Of a DNA stretch of 9,015 bases, positions 1 to 7,430 are shown one piece after another. A program made the translations under genes and the position numbers. The DNA comes from JBOHPP01 sp050731755 (GTDB lineage Bacteria; Methylomirabilota; Methylomirabilia; Rokubacteriales; CSP1-6). The notes beneath the pieces are model-generated. The model was not told the DNA's origin. It was given only the letters and a program-made list of their open reading frames with translations, and ran no database searches. The stretch covers positions 1-9,015 of the forward strand of contig JBOHPP010000032.1 of NCBI GenBank assembly GCA_050731755.1. The letters run 5' to 3'. The number at the start of each line of letters is the position of its first letter. Within the stretch, counting starts at the first letter, position 1.

Positions 1-754
1 GAGGTGGAGCGGCTCAACACCGAGCTGACGGGCACCTTGAACCGCCTGCAGGCGGCGCAGGAAGAGCTGATCGTCGCCGAGCGCATGGCCACCGTGGGGC
101 GGCTCAGCCTCAAGGTCGCCCACGAGGTGCGCAACCCCATCAGCGCGATCGAGCTGAACGCCGAGATCCTGCAGGACATCGTGGCCGGCCGGCCCGGACA
201 GGACGACGAGGCCCCGGCCCTGGTGGCGGCGATCCGCGATCAGGTCAAGACGCTGGACGCGCTCACCGAGGAGTACCTCACCTTCGCGCGGTTTCCGCGG
301 CCGCACTTCGAGGAGGAGTCGCTCAACGGGCTGGTCGAGGAGGTCGCGGAGTTCATCCGGCCGCTGGCCACCCGCCAGGGGTTGAGCCTGCGGGTGGAGA
401 CGGACCCCCAGGTTCCGATGGTGGAGGTCGACCGCGGCCTGCTCCGCCTGGCCATCCTGAACCTCGTGAAGAACGCGATGGAGGCGCTGTCGCGGGGCGG
501 GGAGCTGACGCTGGCCAGCCGGCGGCACGGTGAGCGGGTGGAGATCTCGGTGAGCGACAGCGGCGGTGGCATCGGCGACGACGTGGCCAAGCGGCTGTTC
601 GAGCCCTTCTTCACCACGAAGCCCCAGGGCACGGGCCTGGGCCTGTCCATCGCGCGCCAGCTCACCGAGGAGCACGGCGGCGAGATCCGCTGGGAGAACC
701 GGGCCGGCAGCGGCGCCCGCTTCACCATTCACCTGCCGATCCGGCGAGCCGTTC

Positions 755-762
<8 letters not shown>
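1..762 (+). CDS. sensor histidine kinase, C-terminal part (5' end outside window)
   Basis: This is the transmitter half of a two-component sensor kinase, which autophosphorylates on histidine and passes the phosphate to a response regulator, almost certainly the next gene. The frame is open to the left edge, so the sensor and membrane region are missing. Numbering from the GTG at 4, there is a short coiled-coil-like lead-in (about 1-30), then the H-box HEVRNP with phospho-acceptor His40. The ATP-binding domain shows an N-box (LVKNAMEAL, Asn157), a G1 box (DSGGGIG, 185-191), an F-box (LFEPFFTTK, about 198-206) and a G2 box (GTGLGLSIA, 209-217). All catalytic motifs are intact. The layout is that of NtrB/ZraS-type kinases that partner sigma-54 activators. 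The stop codon overlaps the next start by 8 bases. The signal sensed cannot be told from this part. Confidence 0.93.
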
Positions 763-2146
<1,384 letters not shown>

Positions 2147-2150
2147 CGAC

Positions 2151-2171
2151 GCGCCGGGAGTGCCCCGGCGC
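2151..2171 (+). terminator. GC-rich hairpin after the response regulator
   Basis: A perfect 8-bp inverted repeat (GCGCCGGG / CCCGGCGC) with a 5-base loop AGTGC begins 4 bases after the response regulator stop. It lies between two convergent genes, where a terminator is expected. No T-run follows on either strand, so it is not a classic intrinsic terminator. It may work as a factor-assisted terminator or as an RNA 3' end stabiliser. Confidence 0.4.
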
Positions 2172-2193
2172 AGCCCTCAGTCGCCCGGCGTGC

Positions 2194-2487
2194 TCAGCGC
2201 GCCGGCTGCCGGAGCGTGAGCTCCAGCCGGTCCCCGACCTTCAAGTCCTTGAGCGTCTCGTCGTTGCCCTGGAACTGGTGCGTCTGGCCGTCGGCGGCGC
2301 GGAGCGTCACCATCCCGTTCTTCTTGTCGATGCTGACGACCTGCCCCTCGATCTTCTGCGGGGCGGCCGACTTCGTCCCCACCGACGCTGCCGGCTGCTC
2401 GGCCGGCTTGCCGGCGGCCAGGGCCAGCCCGTTGCCCAGCACGGCGGTGGTGAGGACGATCGCCACGATCGCTGTCCACGTCTTCAT
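2194..2487 (-). CDS. small secreted protein with a C-terminal beta-type domain, function unknown
   Basis: A 97-residue exported protein that I cannot assign to a characterised family. Residues 1-24 form a signal peptide: MK start, hydrophobic core at about 5-24, AxA-type site ALA at 22-24. A low-complexity Ala/Pro/Lys linker follows (about 25-44). Residues 45-93 then alternate in a way that suggests a small beta-barrel: KIEGQVVSIDKKNGMVTLRA, later LKVGDRLELTL. This pattern of binding-free short beta domains (DUF1344/OB-like) is common in periplasmic proteins of unknown role. The start is well supported by AGGAGG at 2493-2498, five bases upstream. It is the second gene of a two-gene unit, 10 bases after the lipoprotein gene, and its ribosome binding site touches that gene's stop codon. 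A role in the envelope is inferred from the signal peptide and its partner only. Confidence 0.82.
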   Translation of the reverse strand: MKTWTAIVAIVLTTAVLGNGLALAAGKPAEQPAASVGTKSAAPQKIEGQVVSIDKKNGMVTLRAADGQTHQFQGNDETLKDLKVGDRLELTLRQPAR

Positions 2488-2497
2488 GGCCGCCTCC

Positions 2498-2704
2498 TCA
2501 CTTCTTCGTGATGTCGTAGATGGCGCCCGCGGCGGCGCCGATGCCGGCGCCGATCAACGCGCCCTTGCCCACGTCCTTGCCGGTGCCCTTGGCCACGGCC
2601 GCACCGGCACCAGCACCCACCGCGCCCCCCGTGACCGTACCGCAGCCGGCAGCAAACGTCGCCGCCAGCGAGAGACTGACGATCGAAGCTGTGATGCGCT
2701 TCAT
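2498..2704 (-). CDS. glycine-zipper lipoprotein
   Basis: A 68-residue predicted lipoprotein. The N-terminus is a short signal peptide with a lipobox-like end AAGC, giving lipidated Cys21 as the first mature residue; the -3 position is Ala rather than the preferred Leu, so processing is likely but not certain. The mature part is almost all Gly/Ala, with a strict GxxxGxxxGxxxG run near 48-60 (GALIGAGIGAAAG) and a short charged tail ending in two lysines. This is the pattern of YMGG/Gly-zipper outer-membrane lipoproteins, where the zipper packs helices in a membrane. The ATG has a good ribosome binding site, GAGGTG at 2709-2714, four bases upstream. It leads the two-gene minus-strand unit and is divergent from the glycosyltransferase. 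Its exact job is unknown; members of the class are often linked to envelope integrity or stress. Confidence 0.85.
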   Translation of the reverse strand: MKRITASIVSLSLAATFAAGCGTVTGGAVGAGAGAAVAKGTGKDVGKGALIGAGIGAAAGAIYDITKK

Positions 2705-2722
2705 TGCTCACCTCGTGAAGAC

Positions 2723-2752
2723 GAAATAGTTTCGGAGGGCACGAAAGTGCAA
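2723..2752 (-). promoter_or_regulatory. possible sigma-70-type promoter for the lipoprotein unit
   Basis: On the minus strand a TTGCAC element (2752-2747) is followed after 18 bases by TATTTC (2728-2723), each a partial match to the -35 and -10 consensus. The stretch is a small AT-richer island in otherwise GC-rich DNA and would start RNA near 2716, just before the ribosome binding site at 2714-2709. Each hexamer matches only about 3 or 4 of 6 positions, so this is a weak call. Confidence 0.28.
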
Positions 2753-2761
2753 ACCATGTGC

Positions 2762-2791
2762 CGCCGAGCGCGCGGGCGATCGCGCGCGGCG
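2762..2791. repeat. imperfect GC-rich inverted repeat upstream of the GT4 gene
   Basis: The arms CGCCG-AG-CGCGCG (2762-2774) and CGCGCG-CGGCG (2781-2791) pair over 11 bp with a two-base AG bulge around a 6-base loop. It sits in the 117-base divergent gap between the lipoprotein and glycosyltransferase starts. It could be an operator or a leader hairpin. GC-rich DNA makes such pairing common, so its meaning is uncertain. Confidence 0.3.
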
Positions 2792-2821
2792 AGGCGTGTC
2801 CTGGATGGTATCCTACGGGCG

Positions 2822-3997
2822 GTGAAGGCGCTCCTGCTCACGCGCGAGTACCCCCCGCACATCTACGGCGGAGCGGGCGTCGTCGTCGATCAGCTCTCGC
2901 GCGCCCTCAGCCGGCGCATGGCCGTCGAGGTCCGCTGTTTCGGTGAGCGTCCCGGAGCGGGGGACGACAAGATCGTCGTGCGCGGCTACACGCCGTGGAC
3001 GCGGCTGGCCGCCAACGCGGACGGCCCGCGCTTCGCCCCGGCATTGGAAACGCTTTCCATCGGCCTGGCCATGGCGCGTGATGCCGTGGACGCCGATGTC
3101 GCCCACGCACACACGTGGTACGCCGACATGGCGGGGGTGTGGATCCGCCTGCTACATCGCATCCCCCTCATCGTGACCTTGCACAGCATGGAGCCGCTGC
3201 GTCCATGGAAGGCCGACCAACTCGGCAGCGGCTACCTGCTGTCCACCTGGATCGAGAAGACCGCCGTCGAGTCGGCCGATCGGGTCATCGCCGTGTCGCG
3301 GCAGATGCGCGAGGACATTCTGCGCCACTTCACCGTCGATCCGAACAAGGTGGTCGTCATCCACAACGGTATCGACCCCGAGCGCTTCCGGCGTACCGAA
3401 CGCCGCGACGTCCTCGAGCGGTACGGCGTGCGGCCGCCGTACGTGCTCTTCGTCGGCCGGATCACGGATCAGAAGGGGATCTTCCACCTGCTGGAGGCGG
3501 TGCCCCGCCTGCCGGCGGGCGTGCAGGTGGTGCTGTGCGCCTCGGCCCCCGACACCCCGGAGATCGAGGAGCGGTTGCGGCGGGCGGTGTCCCAGCATCC
3601 CAACGTCGTCTGGATCAACGCCATGATCGCGGTGGAGGAGGTCGTGCAGTTCTACAGCCACGCCGCCGCCTTCGCCTGCCCGTCGGTGTACGAGCCCTTC
3701 GGGCTCATCAACCTCGAGGCCATGGCGTGCGAGACGCCGGTGGTCGCCTCGGCAGTGGGTGGGATCCTGGAAGTGGTCGAAGACGGCGTCACCGGCGTGC
3801 TGGTGCCCCCGGCGCGGCCCGACGAGCTGGCGGCCGCGCTGCGCCGTGTCCTCGACGACCCGGCCCGAGCCCGAGCGATGGGACGGGCTGGCCGTCAACG
3901 GGTGGAGGAGCGGTTCTCGTGGACGAGCGTCGCCGCCCTCACCGAGCAGGTGTACGCCGACGCCATCGCCGACTTCCGCCGCTCGGCGGGCGACTGA
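2822..3997 (+). CDS. GT4 glycosyltransferase, Corynebacterium-type glycogen synthase / GlgM-like
   Basis: A 391-residue GT-B fold retaining glycosyltransferase that would transfer glucose from a nucleotide sugar, probably ADP-glucose, in alpha-glucan synthesis in the cytoplasm. The N-terminal half has LTREYPPHIYGGAG (6-19), with the donor-side GGAG loop, then HTWY (97-100) and HSMEPLRPWK (121-130), a signature of the actinobacterial glycogen synthase family (GlgM, Rv1212c type). The C-terminal half has HNGID (181-185), VGRITDQKG with Arg213 and Lys218, and the EX7E pair Glu291/Glu299 in EPFGLINLE. Length fits the family. The GTG at 2822 is chosen because homologues begin right at this motif. 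An in-frame ATG at 2756 would add 22 Arg-rich residues without family support. No strong ribosome binding site is visible. Mycobacterial GlgM makes maltose-1-phosphate; whether this one does that or elongates glycogen cannot be told here. Confidence 0.9.
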   Translation: MKALLLTREYPPHIYGGAGVVVDQLSRALSRRMAVEVRCFGERPGAGDDKIVVRGYTPWTRLAANADGPRFAPALETLSIGLAMARDAVDADVAHAHTWYADMAGVWIRLLHRIPLIVTLHSMEPLRPWKADQLGSGYLLSTWIEKTAVESADRVIAVSRQMREDILRHFTVDPNKVVVIHNGIDPERFRRTERRDVLERYGVRPPYVLFVGRITDQKGIFHLLEAVPRLPAGVQVVLCASAPDTPEIEERLRRAVSQHPNVVWINAMIAVEEVVQFYSHAAAFACPSVYEPFGLINLEAMACETPVVASAVGGILEVVEDGVTGVLVPPARPDELAAALRRVLDDPARARAMGRAGRQRVEERFSWTSVAALTEQVYADAIADFRRSAGD

Positions 3998-4001
3998 CTC
4001 G

Positions 4002-4796
4002 GTGCTCGCCGGCATCCGCGGCTTCGTCCTGGATCTGGACGGGTGCGTCTGGAACGGACGGGCCCTGAACCCCGGGGCCCGGGAGACGCTGACCACGCTC
4101 CACGCCGCCGGCCGCCGCCTGGGCTTCATCTCGAACAATTCGCGGGCCACCGGCGGCGATTTGCGGGCGCGCCTGCACGACCTCGGCGTCACCGTGGCCG
4201 AGCACGTGCTCACCCCGCTGGAGATCCTGGGTCAGGTCATCCGCGAGCGCTGGGGTCTTTCGCGTGTGCTGGTCATCGGCGCCCGTGAGATGACCGACGC
4301 CATCGCGGGCACCGGGCACACGCTCGTCGGCATCGAAGACTGGCGCGCGGCCACGGTGGTGGCGGTAGGCAACGACTTCGATCTGACGTACGAGCGCTTG
4401 ACGGCGGCCTGTCGGGCCGCGGCCGGCGGCGCCGCGCTCGTGACCCCGAACCTCGACCCCCGCCTGCCCATCGACGGCGGTGACTTCCTGCCCGGATGCG
4501 GCGCCATCGTGCAGGCCGTCGCCTTCGCCGCCGGCGTCCGCCCTGTCGTGGTGGGAAAGCCCGAGCCCTCGCTCTTCCTCATGGCCTTGCGCCAGCTCGG
4601 GTTGCCGGCGGGCGCGGTGGCCATGGTGGGCGACAGCGTCCCCTCGGACATTCGCGGCGCCCGTGCCGTCGGCATGCGTACGGTACTCTATGCGCCGGGC
4701 GGCGCCGCGCTCACGCCGGAGGTGGATGTCGTCGTCCGCTCGTTCGCCGAGCTGGCGTCGCGAGCCTTGGCACCGGACCCGCAACACCATCGGTAG
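4002..4796 (+). CDS. HAD-superfamily phosphatase, NagD/class IIA type
   Basis: A 264-residue cytoplasmic hydrolase that would remove phosphate from a small metabolite through a phospho-aspartate intermediate. Motif I is LDLDG, with nucleophile Asp11 and acid/base Asp13. Motif II is FISNNS, with Ser44. Motif III is Lys186 in VGKPEPSLF. Motif IV is MVGDSVPSDIRGA, with Asp211 and Asp216. The class IIA cap domain lies between II and III and includes TPNLDPRLP and GDFLPGCGA (about 148-168), typical of NagD, phosphoglycolate phosphatase and p-nitrophenyl phosphatase relatives. The GTG at 4002 lies 4 bases after the glycosyltransferase stop, and the protein then starts just before motif I, as in relatives. 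The tight spacing and weak ribosome binding site suggest translational coupling. The substrate is unknown; a sugar phosphate tied to glucan metabolism is a context guess. Confidence 0.92.
   Translation: MLAGIRGFVLDLDGCVWNGRALNPGARETLTTLHAAGRRLGFISNNSRATGGDLRARLHDLGVTVAEHVLTPLEILGQVIRERWGLSRVLVIGAREMTDAIAGTGHTLVGIEDWRAATVVAVGNDFDLTYERLTAACRAAAGGAALVTPNLDPRLPIDGGDFLPGCGAIVQAVAFAAGVRPVVVGKPEPSLFLMALRQLGLPAGAVAMVGDSVPSDIRGARAVGMRTVLYAPGGAALTPEVDVVVRSFAELASRALAPDPQHHR
4768..4782 (+). promoter_or_regulatory. candidate sigma-54 promoter (-24/-12) before the small membrane protein
   Basis: TGGCAC at 4768-4773 is followed after 5 bases by CCGC at 4779-4782. This keeps the invariant GG and GC of a -24/-12 element exactly 10 bases apart, but lacks the TT of the ideal TTGC. 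It sits inside the 3' end of the HAD gene and would start RNA near 4794, about 30 bases before the ATG at 4824. Such a match could arise by chance in GC-rich DNA. Confidence 0.3.
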
Positions 4797-4823
4797 GCAC
4801 ACGCAGCCGGAAAGGAGTTACGC

Positions 4824-4973
4824 ATGCTCTGGACCATCTTCGTCGTCCTGCTGATCTTGTGGCTCCTCGGCGTGGTCAGCTCGTACACGCTCAACGGGTT
4901 CATCCACGTCTTGCTGGTCATCGCGATCGCCGTGGTCCTGATCCGCATCATCCAGGGCCGCCGACCGGTCTAG
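4824..4973 (+). CDS. lmo0937-type small membrane protein
   Basis: A 49-residue hydrophobic protein. It begins MLWTIFVVLLILWLLGVVSS, has a short polar turn YTLNGFIH (21-28), a second hydrophobic helix (about 29-43) and ends in a basic tail QGRRPV. Two short membrane helices with the positive tail on the cytoplasmic side are likely. The helix-turn-helix pattern with a GRRP tail matches the lmo0937 family of uncharacterised bacterial membrane peptides as I remember it. The start is strongly supported by AGGAG at 4813-4817, six bases upstream, the best ribosome binding site in this block. It lies 27 bases after the HAD stop, so it may be the last gene of that unit, but its own strong ribosome binding site and a possible sigma-54 promoter suggest separate expression. 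No function is established. Confidence 0.88.
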   Translation: MLWTIFVVLLILWLLGVVSSYTLNGFIHVLLVIAIAVVLIRIIQGRRPV

Positions 4974-4977
4974 CCCG

Positions 4978-5008
4978 GATCATCCACGAGCGACGCTCGT
5001 GGATGATC
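4978..5008. terminator. perfect 15-bp inverted repeat between convergent genes, likely two-way terminator
   Basis: Arms 4978-4992 and 4994-5008 are exact reverse complements around one central A, so RNA from either strand would fold into the same stem of about 13 bp with a small loop. It starts 4 bases after the stop of the small membrane protein and ends 4 bases before the end of the penicillin-binding protein gene on the other strand. No T-run follows on either side, so termination may need a factor. It could also be a protein-binding palindrome. Confidence 0.55.
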
Positions 5009-5012
5009 GAGC

Positions 5013-7403
5013 TCAGCGGCGGAGCCACTCGCGGAACCGCCTCCACCAGTTCACGATCTGCTCGCCGACCTTGCCGTGCTCGTCGCACGGGGCCGGCTCT
5101 GTCCCCGCCAGGAAGACCTCACGCACCACGATTGGACAGAAGCGGTTGGCGGCTTTGCCGTTCGTGGTGTCGACGTCCACGGCCACGATCCCCATCGGCA
5201 CGGCGAACTGATCGGCCGGGTAGGCGGCCATGGCGTCGCGCATGAAGTCTGACCAGATGGGAAGCGCCGCCTCCGCCCCGCTCAGCCCGTGGGCCTCTCC
5301 GCTGTCGAAACCCACCCACACCAGGGACAGCACATTGGCCGCGTAGCCCACGAACCACGCGTCGCGCCCGTCGTTGGTGGTCCCGGTCTTGCCGGCCACC
5401 GGCCCGGTCACGCCAAGGCTACGGGCGGGCGCCCCCGTCCCGCGCTCGATTACGCCGGCCAGGAGCGACGTCATGAGATAAGCTTCCGCCGGCGGCAGCG
5501 CCTGCACCGTCTGGGGCACGTCGAGCGGCACCGGACTGCCGTCGGCCTCCTGGACCGCGCGGACCGCGATGGCGCTCTCCCGGCCGACGCCGCCGTTGGC
5601 GAAGGGCAGATAGGCGCGGGCCAGTTCCATCGGCGTGACCTCGAAGGCGCCGAGCGCCATCGCCGGCACCGGGCTGAGCGGACTGGCGATGCCCAGCGTG
5701 CGCGCGCTCGCGATCACCCGGCTGAGGCCGGTCTCCAGCGCGATCCGCACCGTGGCCGCATTGAGCGATTGCTCGAGGGCCCGGCGCACGTGCACCCGGC
5801 CTTCGTAATGGTCGCCGTAGTTCCGCGGGCTCCAGGGCTGCCCGTCCACCTCGAGGACGATCGGGCTGTCGTCGATGAACGTCGCCGCGGTGAAGGCGGC
5901 GCCACCTCCATCGCGGCCCAGGGCGGCGGCGAAGACGAACGGCTTGAACACCGAACCCGGCTGGCGGCGGGCCAGCACGGCTCGGTTGAACTGGCTGGCC
6001 TGGTAGTCCCGCCCTCCCACCATCGCCCGGATCTCGCCGGTGGCGGGGTCGAGCGCGATGAGGACGGCTTGCAGTCGCTCGGTCGTCTCCGTGCGGCGCA
6101 ACCGCGGATGGCGGGTTTCGAGCTGCTCCAGGCCGCGGGACACCGCCCGCTCGGCAAGCCGCTGGAGTCCCATGTCGAGCGCGGTGAGCACCTTCTCGTT
6201 GCCGCCGAGGCTTCCGCCCAGCCGCTGCTCGAGCTCCTGGCGGACGAAGTCGGCGAAGTAGGGAGCCGGTTGTCCGGTCGCCGGCGCCGGCTGCTCCCGA
6301 ACCGGCTCGCGCCGCGCGGCCTCATAGTCGGCCGGGGAGATCCGGCCCAACTCGCGCATGCGGGTCAGGACCACGTCGCGCCGCTGGCGTGACCGATCGG
6401 GGTTCAGCAAGGGCGAGTAGCTGTTGGGAGCCCGCAGCAGGCCGGCCAGCAGCGCCGCCTCGCCCAGCGTGAGCTGGTGGACCTCCTTGCGGAAGTAGGT
6501 GCGGGCCGCCGCCCCCACGCCGCGCACGGCGAGCCCGCCCCGCTGGCCGAGGTAAATCTCGTTGAGATAGGCCTCGAGGATCTCCTCCTTGCTGTAGCGC
6601 CACTCCAGCACGGCGGCCAGCCAGGCCTCGCGCAGCTTGCGCCCGAATGTCCGCTGGGAACCGAGCAGCCGATTTTTGACGAGCTGCTGGGTGATGGTGC
6701 TGCCGCCCTGCATGACCCGGCCGGCCCGCACGTTCGTCCAGGCCGCGCGCAGCAGACCCCGGAGGTCGAGGCCGCCATGATCGAAGTACCGGTGGTCCTC
6801 CACGGCGAGCACGGCGTGCAGGAGCGCCAGGGGCGCCTCACCCAGGCGCATGGGGCGGGACTCCTCGCCCGGCCGGTCGGCGACACTGGCCACGACCTCG
6901 GGCTCGAGCGCGCTCTCGGCCAGGGGCTGGCCGTCGTGCAGCACGCGCGCGATGCGCTCGCCGTTCAACTCCACCTGGAGCGGTAGCGGCCGGCGCTCGC
7001 CCCCTTCCTCGGCGCCGCGGACGTACACCTCCCACGCCGTGGGGGTCCGGCGGAATTGACCGGGCGCCGTGACCTCCGAGCGCACTTCCACGTAGCGGAG
7101 CCGGGCCAGGGTGGCGGCCAGGTCGACGGCGCGCACGTTCATGCCGGGCATCAGCCGCTGGGGCGCCGCGTACACGAGTGTCGTGCGCCGCGCGTGGGCT
7201 CGCCCGAAGCGGGCCAGCTCGACGCCCGTGTAGGTCACGACGGCGGTGAGACCCACAGCGGAGGCGACGCCCAGCCCGAGCGCGGTCAGCGCCAGCGGAC
7301 CGCGACGACCGCCGCCCCAGCGGCTGAGGCGCGCGGCGCGCTCGATGAGCCGGGCGGTGGCGCCAGCCAGACGCGCGACCGCTTCGCGCGTGAAGGGGAT
7401 CAC
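5013..7403 (-). CDS. mrcB: bifunctional class A penicillin-binding protein, PBP1B type
   Basis: A 796-residue peptidoglycan synthase that polymerises lipid II and cross-links the strands in the periplasm. After a basic cytoplasmic start comes one membrane helix (about 37-58). A UB2H-like region follows (about 77-130; VYAAPQRLMPGMNV... then WEVYVRG), as in PBP1B. The GT51 domain has catalytic Glu202 in EDHRYFDHGG, GGSTITQQLVKN (233-244), a second Glu259 in RKLREA and LEAYLNEIYLG (276-286). The transpeptidase has the SxxK serine Ser484 (SVFK, 484-487), SLN (546-548) and KTGTT (672-676). All catalytic motifs are present. The C-terminus ends in a short Trp/Arg-rich helix with no extra domain. The start is GTG with only a weak upstream AGGG. 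The gene lies 27 bases after the GT2 stop, so it is probably co-transcribed with it. The symbol is by domain similarity, not proven orthology. Confidence 0.95.
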   Translation of the reverse strand: MIPFTREAVARLAGATARLIERAARLSRWGGGRRGPLALTALGLGVASAVGLTAVVTYTGVELARFGRAHARRTTLVYAAPQRLMPGMNVRAVDLAATLARLRYVEVRSEVTAPGQFRRTPTAWEVYVRGAEEGGERRPLPLQVELNGERIARVLHDGQPLAESALEPEVVASVADRPGEESRPMRLGEAPLALLHAVLAVEDHRYFDHGGLDLRGLLRAAWTNVRAGRVMQGGSTITQQLVKNRLLGSQRTFGRKLREAWLAAVLEWRYSKEEILEAYLNEIYLGQRGGLAVRGVGAAARTYFRKEVHQLTLGEAALLAGLLRAPNSYSPLLNPDRSRQRRDVVLTRMRELGRISPADYEAARREPVREQPAPATGQPAPYFADFVRQELEQRLGGSLGGNEKVLTALDMGLQRLAERAVSRGLEQLETRHPRLRRTETTERLQAVLIALDPATGEIRAMVGGRDYQASQFNRAVLARRQPGSVFKPFVFAAALGRDGGGAAFTAATFIDDSPIVLEVDGQPWSPRNYGDHYEGRVHVRRALEQSLNAATVRIALETGLSRVIASARTLGIASPLSPVPAMALGAFEVTPMELARAYLPFANGGVGRESAIAVRAVQEADGSPVPLDVPQTVQALPPAEAYLMTSLLAGVIERGTGAPARSLGVTGPVAGKTGTTNDGRDAWFVGYAANVLSLVWVGFDSGEAHGLSGAEAALPIWSDFMRDAMAAYPADQFAVPMGIVAVDVDTTNGKAANRFCPIVVREVFLAGTEPAPCDEHGKVGEQIVNWWRRFREWLRR

Positions 7404-7430
7404 AGCCCTAGTATGCCCGGGCTCGTTCCC

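Noticed and set aside
566..754. Upstream extension of the response regulator frame
   Set aside because: It overlaps the kinase's ATP-binding motifs in another frame and is Ser/Arg/Ala-rich shadow sequence. The receiver domain starts at the ATG at 755.
2186..2206. Second hairpin (CCGGCG / CGCCGG) over the stop codon of the 97-residue protein gene
   Set aside because: A 6-bp stem with a 9-base loop that overlaps coding sequence is weak and common in DNA of this composition.
2739..2750. GCAC-GAAA-GTGC mini hairpin with a GNRA-type loop
   Set aside because: A 4-bp stem is too short to support a regulatory RNA call, and it overlaps the promoter-like elements.
2216..2821. Long N-terminal extension of the GT4 reading frame
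   Set aside because: The extension runs opposite the two small envelope genes and has no family similarity, while the GT4 fold begins exactly after the GTG at 2822.
3152..4213. 353-codon open frame on the - strand, and a 287-codon one at 3939-4802
   Set aside because: Both are antisense to the GT4 and HAD genes, whose catalytic motifs are intact. The antisense translations look like composition shadows.
5289..6392. 367-codon open frame on the + strand
   Set aside because: It is antisense to the transpeptidase domain of the PBP, of low-complexity composition and without domain motifs.
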